Below, piece after piece: positions 51,478-60,513 of a DNA stretch of 64,000 nt. The position numbers and the translations under genes were made by a program. The notes beneath the pieces were generated by a model. That model saw only the letters and a program-made list of their open reading frames with translations. It was not told where the DNA came from and did no database searches. The DNA lies in NCBI GenBank assembly GCA_002304345.1, contig NEUU01000001.1, positions 310,001 to 374,000 on the forward strand, written 5' to 3'. This DNA is from Verrucomicrobia bacterium Tous-C9LFEB. GTDB lineage: Bacteria; Verrucomicrobiota; Verrucomicrobiia; Methylacidiphilales; UBA1321. Within the stretch, counting starts at the first letter, position 1, and each line of letters opens with the position of its first letter.

Positions 51478-52158
51478 CTAACGCCCAGTCTGTTGATCTT
51501 CTTCCGACGTTTCTTCGGAGCTCTCGGGGGCTGGCGCTTCCTCGACTGGTTCGACGGAGGTTTCTGTGGCGACTTCGGTCGAAGCTTCGGACGTCTCGGG
51601 CGTTGCCTCGGTCAACGTGGGCTCCGCCGCCGCGGCCACGGCGGGAGCGCCCAGCCCACCGGAATGCAGGAGCGCGGCAACTTCCGTCTGCACCGGTTCG
51701 AGTTCGGCCAAGCGAAGATGGGGATCTTCAATGAACCACGTTTCGCCCGTGGGGAGATGTTCGTAGATCAAAATGGTCGCGTCGCCATTCTTCTGGCGGT
51801 CGAGCATCTTCAGGATCTTTTTGCGCTCGAGCATGAGCGTGAGAATGTAGCGGGCGTTGCGCTTGGCGGGATCATTCTCCTGCATCAGGTGGCGCAGGAG
51901 GCTTTCCGCATCGTCCTTCTTCAGCGCTTCGGGCGGCGGCGGGGGCGGCGGCTCGTAGGCGAATTTCCACGAGGAAAGGGGGGCAATGTTTTCGTTGCGT
52001 TGGGTCCAGGCGTCTTCGCACACGTCGAGTCGTTGATACGCGCCCGCTTTCCAGTAGAGCGCGGTGTGAACGGTTTCCCCCTCGACAAAGGCGCGCCCCG
52101 TCGTGGCGCAATGAGTCGCGCGGGACTGGATGTTCCACTCGTTGAGGTTTAAAGCCAT
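51478..52158 (-). CDS. Hypothetical protein with Pro and Glu/Ser/Thr-rich regions
   Basis: Protein of 226 residues. The N-terminal part (1-70), with WNIQSRATHCATTGRAF and 'CEDAW', looks like a small Cys-containing fold; a run of seven prolines (70-76) follows. The middle (about 80-150) is charged and helical with DDAESLLRHLMQENDPAKRNARYILTLMLERKKIL, and the C-terminal 65 residues are acidic, repetitive and likely disordered. No signal peptide. I do not recognise the family, though the middle part looks conserved. The gene stands alone. Confidence 0.75.
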   Translation of the reverse strand: MALNLNEWNIQSRATHCATTGRAFVEGETVHTALYWKAGAYQRLDVCEDAWTQRNENIAPLSSWKFAYEPPPPPPPEALKKDDAESLLRHLMQENDPAKRNARYILTLMLERKKILKMLDRQKNGDATILIYEHLPTGETWFIEDPHLRLAELEPVQTEVAALLHSGGLGAPAVAAAAEPTLTEATPETSEASTEVATETSVEPVEEAPAPESSEETSEEDQQTGR

Positions 52159-52236
52159 ACGCTACTATCAGACTACGTCGGCATTGCTGATGCCAGAAGT
52201 TTTTTTGACGAAATTTGGGGGGAAGGCGGAAAAAAT

Positions 52237-52301
52237 CAGGAACTCAGGAATTCAAGAAGGTCAAATAGGGGCTTTGATCTTCCTGCTCTCCTGAGTTTCT
52301 G
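52237..52301. repeat. Imperfect inverted repeat downstream of lpdA
   Basis: CAGGAACTCAGGAATTCAAG (from 52237) pairs imperfectly with the segment ending at 52301 (CTTCCTGCTCTCCTGAGTTTCTG), enclosing about 15 bases. It lies beyond the lpdA stop on the minus strand and may serve as its 3' structure, though no T run follows. Confidence 0.5.
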
Positions 52302-52318
52302 ATGGAAATCGTTTCCGG

Positions 52319-53704
52319 TTACATGTGGATCGGACGATCCAGGCCCGCGAGAGCCGCCTCATGGATAATCTCCGAGAGGGTCGGATGCGCGTGGATCGTG
52401 GAGATCAATTCGTCGAGGGTCGCTTCCAGATTCATAGCGAGACCGAGCTCCGCGATGAGTTCCGTCGCTTCCAAGCCGATGATGTGCGCTCCGAGGATTT
52501 CTCCGTGCGGCTGACCCACGATGAGCTTGAGGAAACCTTCCGGTTCCGCCGCCGCAACGGCCTTGCCGACAGCGCGGTAGGGGAACTTGACGACCTTGTA
52601 CTTCAATTTGAGTTCGGCTGCTTTCTTTTCCGTGACGCCGATGCTGGCAACCTGCGGCTGGCAATAGGTGCAACCGGGGAAGAGGGTAACCTTGTGCGGT
52701 TTCTTGCCCTTGACGTAAAGACCTTCCACGGCCTCGATGGCTTCGTGTGACGCGACGTGCGCAAGCCAGGGCGGTCCAATGATGTCGCCCGCAGCGAGGA
52801 CGCCCGGCAGACTGGTCTCGTAACGGTCATTGGTCTTGATGTAGCCGCGATCGAGATCGAGCTTCACGCCGTCCGCGAGAAGACCGTCGAGGTTCGGCTG
52901 GACGCCAATCGAGACAAGGAGGGCGTCGGCTTCGAGGACTTTCTTTTCCTTGCCAACGAGGGTGACCTTGACGCCCTTGGGGGTGACTTCCGGCGACTCG
53001 ACTTTCGTATCGGTGTGGACGTCGATGCCGTCCTTGATGAATTGCTTTTTCAACAACTCGGCCGCTTCGGTGTCTTCCACCGGGAGAATTTGCGGGAGCA
53101 TTTCCACGAGGGTGACCTTGGTGCCGAAGGTGTTGAAGAAATAGGAGAACTCGACACCGATCGCGCCCGCGCCGATGACGATGAGCGACTTGGGCTGTTC
53201 CTTGACTTCGAGAATCGTGCGGCTGGTGTGGACGCGCTTGCCGTCGACCTCAAGGCCGGGCAGGGGACGCGCTTTCGCGCCGGTGGTGACGAGAATGTTC
53301 TTGGCGCCGTGAGTTTCCTTGGTGCCATCGGCCTTGGTCACGAGGACTTTCTTGTCCTTCGTGATCTGGCCCTGACCGACGATGTAATCCACCTTCTTGG
53401 ATTTGAAGAGGAATTCAATACCCTTGGCCATGCGGTCGGAGACGCCGCGGCTGCGGGCAATGACCTTGGGGAAATCGACCTTCACATCGCCCACGGTGAG
53501 ACCGAAGTCGGCGGCATCCTGAATGCTGCGGTAAACTTCGGCATTCTTGAGCAACGCCTTGGTGGGGATACAGCCCCAATTCAGGCAGGTGCCTCCGGCG
53601 CGTTCCATTTCCACGCAGGCGACTTTCTTGCCAAGTTGGGCTGCACGAATCGCCCCGACATAACCCGCCGGGCCGCCGCCAATCACGATGAGATCGTAGT
53701 CCAT
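52319..53704 (-). CDS. lpdA: Dihydrolipoyl dehydrogenase
   Basis: E3 component of 2-oxoacid dehydrogenases, 461 residues. The FAD-binding GGGPAGYVGAIRAAQLG lies at 9-25, the redox disulfide is Cys40-Cys45 in GGTCLNWGC, a second Rossmann motif reads GAGAIGVEFSYFF, and the C-terminal catalytic His is in HAHPTLSE. It reoxidises dihydrolipoamide with NAD+. No E1 or E2 genes lie next to it, so it may serve several complexes. Confidence 0.96.
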   Translation of the reverse strand: MDYDLIVIGGGPAGYVGAIRAAQLGKKVACVEMERAGGTCLNWGCIPTKALLKNAEVYRSIQDAADFGLTVGDVKVDFPKVIARSRGVSDRMAKGIEFLFKSKKVDYIVGQGQITKDKKVLVTKADGTKETHGAKNILVTTGAKARPLPGLEVDGKRVHTSRTILEVKEQPKSLIVIGAGAIGVEFSYFFNTFGTKVTLVEMLPQILPVEDTEAAELLKKQFIKDGIDVHTDTKVESPEVTPKGVKVTLVGKEKKVLEADALLVSIGVQPNLDGLLADGVKLDLDRGYIKTNDRYETSLPGVLAAGDIIGPPWLAHVASHEAIEAVEGLYVKGKKPHKVTLFPGCTYCQPQVASIGVTEKKAAELKLKYKVVKFPYRAVGKAVAAAEPEGFLKLIVGQPHGEILGAHIIGLEATELIAELGLAMNLEATLDELISTIHAHPTLSEIIHEAALAGLDRPIHM

Positions 53705-53838
53705 AATTAAGGGGGAGAACTTAACACAGGATGCCTCGAATACGACAAGAAATTATTGCGCTTGGCCGTGCGTAATGAGCAATGCTTTATGGAATTCCCG
53801 GGATTGGCAACCATCGCTTATAGGCGTAGACTGTCCGT

Positions 53839-55116
53839 ATGTCTTCTGTTGATGTCCTTTTTGGCAAGACCACACTGCCGGTTTCGCTTCCCGCGACGGT
53901 GAAGCCGCTGGTCATTCGCAAACCCACCATGCCGGTCGAGTCCGATCCCGAAGCGGCGGTGGGTAAAGCCTTGGCGCAGCCGGTGCAATCCCTGTCGTTG
54001 CGGGAACTGGCGCAGTCGGCCCAATCGGCGTCCATCGTGATTTGTGACATCACCCGGCCCGTGCCGAATGGTCTCCTTTTGCCGCCGATGATTCGCACGT
54101 TACTCGATGCGGGAATTCCAAAAGAAAAGATCAACGTGCTGGTCGCCACCGGTCTGCACCGGCCCAATCTCGGCGAAGAACTACGCGAACTCGTGGGCAG
54201 CGATTGGGTGCTGGAGACGGTCGCGGTGGAGAATCACTATGCGCGTCGCGACGAGGAACACGCTTTTCTCGGCACCACGCCACGCGGCACGCGGGTGGGT
54301 ATTGACCGCCGTTTCGTGGAGGCAGATTTGAAAATCGTGACGGGTCTGGTGGAGCCGCACTTCATGGCGGGTTACTCCGGTGGCCGCAAGGTGATTTCGC
54401 CCGGCATCGCGCATGCGGACACGATCCGCACGTTTCACAATACTGTCTTCATGGAGAATCCACTCGCGCGCAATTGCAATCTCGAAGGCAATCCGCTCCA
54501 CGATGAACAACTCGAAATCGTGCGCAAGCTCGGCTCGATCTACGCGGTGAATACAGTGCTCGATGACGAACGCCGTCTCGCGCATGTCAATTTTGGCGAT
54601 ATCCTCGCCAGTCACGAATCCGCAGTATCCTTTGTGCGTCGTTACGCTGAAGCGCCGATCCCGAAGCCGTATCCGGTGGTGATCACGAGTTGCGCCGGAT
54701 ATCCACTGGACAAAACCTATTACCAGACGATCAAGGGCATCGTCGGCGCGTTGAATGCGTTGCAACCGGGCGGACGACTTCTCATTGCCTCGGAATGTTC
54801 CGAGGGACTTGGCTCCGAGGAGTTCATGGAAGCGCAGGAAACGCTCGTGCGGCTCGGCGTGGAGAAGTTTATGATCGAGGCGCGGCAACGGCCGCTGGCG
54901 AACATCGACGAGTGGCAGACGGTGAAGCTGGCGGAGGCGTTGCGCCGGGGTGAAATTCATCTCTACTCTCCGAAATTGAATGGCCAAGAGCAGCACGCCA
55001 CGGGACTGCATTGCCATGCGTCGTGGGAGGAAGCCGTGCAAACGGTGGTCGGATCGACTACCGAAGTGGCGGTGATTCCCGAGGGGCCGTACGTGATTCC
55101 GATGGTCAGGGCGTAG
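53839..55116 (+). CDS. larA: Nickel-dependent lactate racemase family protein
   Basis: LarA-type protein of 425 residues. All residues known to bind the nickel-pincer cofactor or act in catalysis in the Lactobacillus enzyme have counterparts: His107 (GLHRP), His174 (VEPHFMAGYSGGRK), Lys184 that carries the cofactor, and His200. The family includes racemases and epimerases for other 2-hydroxy acids, so lactate is not certain. The cofactor-making genes larB, larC and larE are not adjacent. The gene's end overlaps the end of the convergent LacI-type gene by 11 bases. Confidence 0.92.
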   Translation: MSSVDVLFGKTTLPVSLPATVKPLVIRKPTMPVESDPEAAVGKALAQPVQSLSLRELAQSAQSASIVICDITRPVPNGLLLPPMIRTLLDAGIPKEKINVLVATGLHRPNLGEELRELVGSDWVLETVAVENHYARRDEEHAFLGTTPRGTRVGIDRRFVEADLKIVTGLVEPHFMAGYSGGRKVISPGIAHADTIRTFHNTVFMENPLARNCNLEGNPLHDEQLEIVRKLGSIYAVNTVLDDERRLAHVNFGDILASHESAVSFVRRYAEAPIPKPYPVVITSCAGYPLDKTYYQTIKGIVGALNALQPGGRLLIASECSEGLGSEEFMEAQETLVRLGVEKFMIEARQRPLANIDEWQTVKLAEALRRGEIHLYSPKLNGQEQHATGLHCHASWEEAVQTVVGSTTEVAVIPEGPYVIPMVRA

Positions 55117-56155
55117 CGACCGATTTCTGCCGACGCATCGTTTTGCCTTCCACCCAGTGGGGATAAACGAGCACTTCCTTGGCGTGGCGGGGAATGCCGG
55201 TCTCGCCGCGCGAGAGCATCGTGTGCAGGAGTTCCGCCGCGTTCTCGCCCATGATGTCGAGGTGTTGCGCGATGCCGCTGGTATCGGGGCGGGGCGTTAC
55301 TTCGCGATTGAGCGAGACGTAGCCCATGTCACGGGGAATGCGAATACCGGTGGCCGCAAGCCAGCGATAGGGACGGTCGTCATTGGAAATCAGGGCATCG
55401 GGCCGATATTTTTGAATCCAGCGCTGGAACGCTTTTTCTTCCAATATTTCCGGTAGATGCGGCGGAATGACCGTGAAACGCTTGGTTTCCAGATAAGCTT
55501 CCTTGGCCATCGACCCCAGCCATTCGTAACGCAAGCGTCGTTCGATTTCGAGCGTGTGCACCAACCCGATCCGGCGATATCCGTGCGCGACGAGGCGATC
55601 GCAGGCAATCTGCATCGAGGCAAAGGCGTCGCTGCCGACGCGATGAAAGCGGTGCGGGGTCTGAAGATTGCCGACCGCCACCACGGCGAACTCATTCCAA
55701 TCCAGCTCCAAATCGAAAGGATGTGCGGGCATGGGCAAGAGGGCTAAGCCGCGAATGCCACGCGCGCGTAGCACCCGGTTCGCCCCATGACTGCCACCGA
55801 GATCGGATTGCATGTAGAGTTCATCAAGATGATACCCGAGTGCCTCGCAGATCCGGCGCATGCCATTCAGAAATTTCTCCATCCATTCCCGACGAGCAAT
55901 CGGCCGCCAGCGGTCGTCGATCAACGCTGCGACATTGGCGAAGGATTGACGTCCCGTGCGATGGAGTCGGCGGGTGACGAGCGCGGCCAGCACGGGGTCG
56001 GGACGGTATTTGAGCTGTCGGGCGGCTTTCTTGATTCGCCTCCGGGTTTCAACCGGCAGCCGGGGATCATTGCGCAAGGCAATCGAAGCGGTGGAAATCG
56101 CCACTCCGGCATGACGGGCGACGTCGGCGAGGGTGCAGGGTGAGGCGTTTTTCAT
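55106..56155 (-). CDS. LacI family transcriptional regulator
   Basis: Regulator of 349 residues: N-terminal helix-turn-helix with hinge (1-60, TLADVARHAGVAISTASIALRNDPR; RRIKKAARQLKYRP) and a periplasmic-binding-protein-like effector domain (about 70-330). It reads divergently from the GH10 gene with only 29 bases between starts, so it probably controls that gene and itself in response to a sugar such as a xylo-oligosaccharide. The pattern of its domain is that of the Verrucomicrobia LacI group with 'VTRRLHRTGRQSFANVAALID'. Confidence 0.92.
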   Translation of the reverse strand: MKNASPCTLADVARHAGVAISTASIALRNDPRLPVETRRRIKKAARQLKYRPDPVLAALVTRRLHRTGRQSFANVAALIDDRWRPIARREWMEKFLNGMRRICEALGYHLDELYMQSDLGGSHGANRVLRARGIRGLALLPMPAHPFDLELDWNEFAVVAVGNLQTPHRFHRVGSDAFASMQIACDRLVAHGYRRIGLVHTLEIERRLRYEWLGSMAKEAYLETKRFTVIPPHLPEILEEKAFQRWIQKYRPDALISNDDRPYRWLAATGIRIPRDMGYVSLNREVTPRPDTSGIAQHLDIMGENAAELLHTMLSRGETGIPRHAKEVLVYPHWVEGKTMRRQKSVATP

Positions 56156-56169
56156 CGAATAGATTCGAT
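56154..56169. promoter_or_regulatory. Candidate LacI operator over the regulator's start codon
   Basis: Perfect palindrome ATCGAAT-AG-ATTCGAT in the 29-base gap between the divergent LacI and GH10 starts, overlapping the LacI ATG. Placement is right for autoregulation, though the centre lacks the usual CG step of LacI-family operators. Confidence 0.5.
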
Positions 56170-56184
56170 AAACCTACCATTGTG

Positions 56185-57555
56185 ATGGACTGGGGGCAAC
56201 TCCAAGCTGAATACATGACCGGACGACACATGCACGAGACTTACCGACAGTTGCTTTCCTCCTTCGAGCGCCGCGACCCCGAGGTGGAAGACCGGATTGC
56301 GTCCGGAATTCATCAACACCGGCAGGGCTGGGCGCGGTTGCAGTGCGTGGACTCGGAAGGCAAGGCTGTGCGCGGCGCGAGAGTATCGGGCCGATTGGCG
56401 AGGCATGATTTTCTTTTCGGTGCGAATGCCTTCATGCTCGATGGATATGACACGCCCGAGAAAAACGAGGCGTACGAACAGGCTTTTGGCGGGGTATTGA
56501 ACAGCGCGGTGGTTCCCTTTTTCTGGTCAGGACTGGAACCGGAGCCGGGCAAGCTGCGTTTTGCGGCGAACAGTCCCAAGGTGTACCGCCGTCCCGCGCC
56601 GGATCGCGTTCTCGAATTTTGCGATAAATACGATCTCACCCCGAAAGGACATTGTCTCTTCTGGCATTCCCATTTGCCGGAATGGTTGCCCCAAAACCGG
56701 GCCGAAGCATTGCCGTATCTCCGGCGTCGGTTCCAGCAAATCGCGGAACGATACGGACAGCGCATCAAGTATTGGGATGTGTTCAATGAGCCGATGGAGA
56801 AGCGGTTTATGGGGCACGTGCAAAACCTGCCGGAAGATTGCGTGTACTGGGCTTTCAACGAAGCCAAGGCTCTCTTTCCAGCGGAGTCCCGATTGATTCT
56901 AAACGAAGCGCAAACCGGTGTTTGGCGCGAGTACTATGGCGAACTGTCGAACTTTTACCTGCTTGTGCAGAACCTGGTGCTGCGCGGCATGTCGCCACGG
57001 GGACTGGGTTTTCAATACCATTTATTCTTCTTTGAGGACGGTGATTTTTCGAGCGCAATCAAGCATCTCATAGGTGAGAAGGATTTATTGCTGGACCCGA
57101 AGCGATTGCTGGCGGTGATGGATTTGTACGGGCGCTTTGGCCTGCCGCTGAACATTTCCGAAATCACGCTGCCGACGTATCAAGAAGTGGCCGGTGGTGA
57201 ACAATTTCAGGCCGATCTGCTCCGGGAGCTGTACCGGCTCTGGTTCAGTCATCCCCAGATGGAAGCCATCTATTGGTGGAATCTCGCGGATGGCGGAGCG
57301 CACGGAAACGAAGGCAAGCTGCAAGGTGGATTGCTCGATGCCGAACTGAAACCAAAGCTTTCTTACCTCGTCCTGAAACAGTTGATCCAGGAGGAATGGA
57401 CGACCCGGTTCGAGATGGAAGCTGACCGCGAAGCGCGATTCCATGGGTTCTACGGCCGATACGAGATCACGACCGAATACAAAGGCACGGTGAAAACGCA
57501 TGTGATTCATCTGGACGCGAAAGCCCAGCGGGATTTCACGCTCAAGGTCGCTTGA
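56185..57555 (+). CDS. GH10 family glycosidase (endo-1,4-beta-xylanase-like), cytosolic
   Basis: Protein of 456 residues with a GH10 catalytic domain (about 75-410). The acid/base Glu202 is in WDVFNEP and the nucleophile Glu326 is in LNISEITLPT; GHCLFWHSHLPEWLP is the GH10 subsite motif (HTLVWHxQxPxWL in xylanases). No signal peptide is visible from any plausible start, so it appears cytosolic and would act on imported short xylo-oligosaccharides. The last 45 residues form a small beta-rich extension. Divergent from a LacI regulator, its likely controller. Confidence 0.9.
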   Translation: MDWGQLQAEYMTGRHMHETYRQLLSSFERRDPEVEDRIASGIHQHRQGWARLQCVDSEGKAVRGARVSGRLARHDFLFGANAFMLDGYDTPEKNEAYEQAFGGVLNSAVVPFFWSGLEPEPGKLRFAANSPKVYRRPAPDRVLEFCDKYDLTPKGHCLFWHSHLPEWLPQNRAEALPYLRRRFQQIAERYGQRIKYWDVFNEPMEKRFMGHVQNLPEDCVYWAFNEAKALFPAESRLILNEAQTGVWREYYGELSNFYLLVQNLVLRGMSPRGLGFQYHLFFFEDGDFSSAIKHLIGEKDLLLDPKRLLAVMDLYGRFGLPLNISEITLPTYQEVAGGEQFQADLLRELYRLWFSHPQMEAIYWWNLADGGAHGNEGKLQGGLLDAELKPKLSYLVLKQLIQEEWTTRFEMEADREARFHGFYGRYEITTEYKGTVKTHVIHLDAKAQRDFTLKVA

Positions 57556-57608
57556 TATTCATTTAGGACGTGCCAAGCGGGCGACGGTTCCAGTAAGATG
57601 CGGTTGCT

Positions 57609-58721
57609 GTGGCTTCTTCGCTAGCCGTCATTCTACCTACTTGTAATCGTTTCGCCCTGCTGAAACGGACCTTGCGTTCATTGGAGCAGCAGACCTACAA
57701 GGACTTCACTGTCTACGTGTCGGACGATCTTTCCACGGACGAAACGAAGGATCACGACGCAAGCTCATTTCCCAATCTGAAAATCCACTGGATTCGGCGC
57801 GCCGAAAAGTTTTCCGGCATCGCCGAACACTTCAGTGCGCTTTATGCCGAAGCGACCGAGGAGTGGATTGCCCTCGCGCACGACGATGAAATCTACGCTC
57901 CGGAATGGCTCGAAACGCTGGTCGGGATGATGCAGCAACCCACACCAGACGCATTGCCAATAGTCATGGCGCAAGTCGGCACCGTCGTCATCGATGCGCG
58001 TCACGGAGAGCCCCAATACTACAAGCGCGCGGACCAGATTCCGGATGGACTCTATACCGGAAACGACCTCAAGCGGATGTGTCTTTTCGACGGCCGCCAC
58101 TTTGCTACGAATGGATATCTCGTCACCCGCGAAGCCGCGCGGCGGGTTGGGGCGTTCAACCCCAATTACGAACAATTCGATTTCGAATGGCTCATGCGGC
58201 TCGCGCAACTCGGACGCACCGCCTGCTCCACCCGCCTGCTGCATACCTATTGCATGCACCCGCAGAACACCGTCGGCTCTGTGAGATATCTGCGCCGCTA
58301 TTTCGAACAAAAGAATCCATCCGTGATGGAGTTGGAGTGGTTGGAAACGCTCCCAGAGTTGTCAATGGAAGATGGTGAGAGGCGGCGGCGGGAATTGACC
58401 CGAAATATTGGACGCAGCCGATTTCGTTCCTACCTCAAAGTGGTGGCTGCGGGGGATCGAAACATGGAGCGAGCCACGGCAACGATTCTTCAATCCGACA
58501 CAACGCTGACTCAACAACAGCAAAAACTCGTTGCCGCCATGGAATCACTAGTTGTCTTTTTTCTCGCTAGCGTCTTCCTTCGTGTTCTTACCAAGATGGC
58601 GGCCATGCGACGCCATGCGCAGCTTCAACCACTGATCGTGTCTGTGGTAGAGGGAAATTTATCATGGATACTGGCAAGCTCGGGCACCACTATCGCCAGC
58701 GGGCAAGTAATCGGCCCATGA
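57609..58721 (+). CDS. Family 2 glycosyltransferase
   Basis: GT-A type transferase of 370 residues starting with GTG. The nucleotide-sugar domain shows SLAVILPTCNRFALLKRTLRSL, VSDDLSTDET and the metal-binding ALAHDDEIYAPEWLE. A C-terminal helix near 305-325 is hydrophobic enough for membrane association. It overlaps the convergent gene's end by 32 bases. Together with the next three genes it suggests a small surface-glycan modification set; donor and acceptor are unknown. Confidence 0.88.
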   Translation: MASSLAVILPTCNRFALLKRTLRSLEQQTYKDFTVYVSDDLSTDETKDHDASSFPNLKIHWIRRAEKFSGIAEHFSALYAEATEEWIALAHDDEIYAPEWLETLVGMMQQPTPDALPIVMAQVGTVVIDARHGEPQYYKRADQIPDGLYTGNDLKRMCLFDGRHFATNGYLVTREAARRVGAFNPNYEQFDFEWLMRLAQLGRTACSTRLLHTYCMHPQNTVGSVRYLRRYFEQKNPSVMELEWLETLPELSMEDGERRRRELTRNIGRSRFRSYLKVVAAGDRNMERATATILQSDTTLTQQQQKLVAAMESLVVFFLASVFLRVLTKMAAMRRHAQLQPLIVSVVEGNLSWILASSGTTIASGQVIGP

Positions 58722-59652
58722 CAATATCGAGCATGGCTTGAAACGCGGCCTTAGTTGCGGAAACTTCCGGGCGCAGCACGTGGATGATCTTGCGCCAGAT
58801 TTCGAAAGTGCGCGACCGGAAAGTAAGGAACGAGTACCAACGCCGCGCTGCGGGAGTCAATTGCGCAGCGAGAGCCTCCACTGCTTTTACGGGGTCGTAT
58901 CCCTGTTGTAGTGTGAGATCCCAAATGAGGCGATTGCAACGAGCCGTATCATTGCGATGAAAGGCGCGGTTGAAATTTTTGACAACCTGCACCGCATGAT
59001 CGCGGTAAAGCATGGTGGTTTCAGGGCAGAAAATGACGCTGCCGTTGGCGGCGATTTGCGCCCACATCCAGCGGTCATGTGAAATGCGCAGCCAACTTTG
59101 GACGAAACCTTGTTTGGGAAACGCCTTGCGTCTGACGATCATGGCGGAGGAGGCAAAGGGGGTGCCGAACAAGTAGGTGGACAAGCCAACTTCAGCGCTT
59201 TGAACCACGGGGGTGAGGTCCATCAAATCGCAGGGCCAAGGAGGGCAAAAGAGGCTGTGAGGAAGGGGAGCCTTAAGATTATCATAAAAGACAATTGTAC
59301 TAGAACCTGCCAGGGCAGCTTCCGGATGCTCTTCCATGGCTTTGGCGAGGACTTCCAAATGACGGGGACGAAAAAGATTATCATCCTCGAGCAGCGCAAT
59401 GAGATCGGTTTGTGGCTGAGTGAGACACCAGACCCAATGCTCTCCGATCGTCAGACGCCGATCATGAAAGTGATAATGAATCGGAAGGTCGGGGAACTCT
59501 TTAACTACTTCGTGATCGGGTTCCTTGGAATTATCGCTGATGAATACCACATCGGGTCGACGTGTTTGAGCCTGAACGGATCGAAGCGCTTCGCGCAGGA
59601 GCTGCTTGCGTTCGTAGGTGATAATGGCGACAGCGACAGTTGCGGGTTTCAT
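58690..59652 (-). CDS. Family 2 glycosyltransferase
   Basis: Protein of 320 residues with VAVAIITYERKQLLREALRSV, SDNS and the DxD-like LLEDDNLFRPRHLE. The C-terminal 120 residues are helical. It follows the FkbM methyltransferase gene by 12 bases on the same strand, so the two are likely one unit. Its 3' end overlaps that of the convergent glycosyltransferase gene. Base use is slightly lower in GC than in the housekeeping genes around it, as often seen for surface-glycan genes. Confidence 0.88.
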   Translation of the reverse strand: MKPATVAVAIITYERKQLLREALRSVQAQTRRPDVVFISDNSKEPDHEVVKEFPDLPIHYHFHDRRLTIGEHWVWCLTQPQTDLIALLEDDNLFRPRHLEVLAKAMEEHPEAALAGSSTIVFYDNLKAPLPHSLFCPPWPCDLMDLTPVVQSAEVGLSTYLFGTPFASSAMIVRRKAFPKQGFVQSWLRISHDRWMWAQIAANGSVIFCPETTMLYRDHAVQVVKNFNRAFHRNDTARCNRLIWDLTLQQGYDPVKAVEALAAQLTPAARRWYSFLTFRSRTFEIWRKIIHVLRPEVSATKAAFQAMLDIVMGRLLARWR

Positions 59653-59664
59653 CTGGAGATTAAT

Positions 59665-60468
59665 CTAAGCTTTGGGGGTCAAGCGATGAAGCCAGAGCCA
59701 GTCCATAAGCCCTGGCCTGCTTTCATTGAGAATGCGATAACGCTCGCCCGAGGAGAATGAGGAGAGGTTCGGATATTTTGCTTCATGACGATCAGTTCCA
59801 CATATCCATTGCGGGTGATGCGTAGGTGCAAACCGGGCCGCCAGCTCAGCCGCTTTGCCTGTTGCGGCGCGGCAATCATGGATTTCAATTAAGGCGTCAA
59901 ATGTACAGTTTTTCCAAATCTCGGGAGTGATTAGGCTGTATTCTCCCCCTTCACAGTCGCACACAATCAATAGGGGGCCTTCCCATTGAAATTTCTCAAT
60001 TGTCTCTGGGCTAAACAGTCCGTGGAAAGAAATCCGATCCTGAACACCGTTCATCTTGGCCATGTAAGCGGCTTGCTCCCGGGATGTGGCGTTCAGGTCG
60101 AACGCGTAAACTCGGGCTTGGGGAAAACGCATTGCGAGACCAACTGCATAATAGCCTTCCGCACAGCCGATATTGATGATAGTCGAATAAGTGTTGCTTT
60201 TCAGAGATCGAATGACGGGATGGAGCTCCTCTTCATAGCTTCCAAGTATCTTAGGGAGTACCTTGCTCAGTGAAACTTGTTCGATGGAGGGAAATTTTAA
60301 TCCTGCAAAGGGGCCGGCCAGTACGCGCAAATCCGGACTTAAGCGTAGAGCGATATCGCCTTCGGTTTGTTCCCAACACTTGCAAAGTATTACGTGGAGC
60401 TTTTCAGCTAAAATGGCGACCAGGCGATATCGTAACAATCGAATGATTAAACGCTGTTTAAAGGTCAT
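59665..60468 (-). CDS. FkbM-type SAM methyltransferase
   Basis: Protein of 267 residues with the SAM-binding motif TIINIGCAEGYYAVGLA near residues 93-109, an acidic strand end VYAFDLN, and LIVCDCEGGEYSLI, the usual 'D(V/C)EG' signature of FkbM-like methyltransferases. These often methylate sugar hydroxyls. A hydrophobic/basic N-terminus (1-30) may associate with the membrane. It probably works with the GT2 gene directly downstream. Confidence 0.8.
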   Translation of the reverse strand: MTFKQRLIIRLLRYRLVAILAEKLHVILCKCWEQTEGDIALRLSPDLRVLAGPFAGLKFPSIEQVSLSKVLPKILGSYEEELHPVIRSLKSNTYSTIINIGCAEGYYAVGLAMRFPQARVYAFDLNATSREQAAYMAKMNGVQDRISFHGLFSPETIEKFQWEGPLLIVCDCEGGEYSLITPEIWKNCTFDALIEIHDCRAATGKAAELAARFAPTHHPQWICGTDRHEAKYPNLSSFSSGERYRILNESRPGLMDWLWLHRLTPKA

Positions 60469-60513
60469 GCAGAAGTAAATAGGTAAGTGCTTGAGATGCC
60501 AGAGCGGCAGGCG

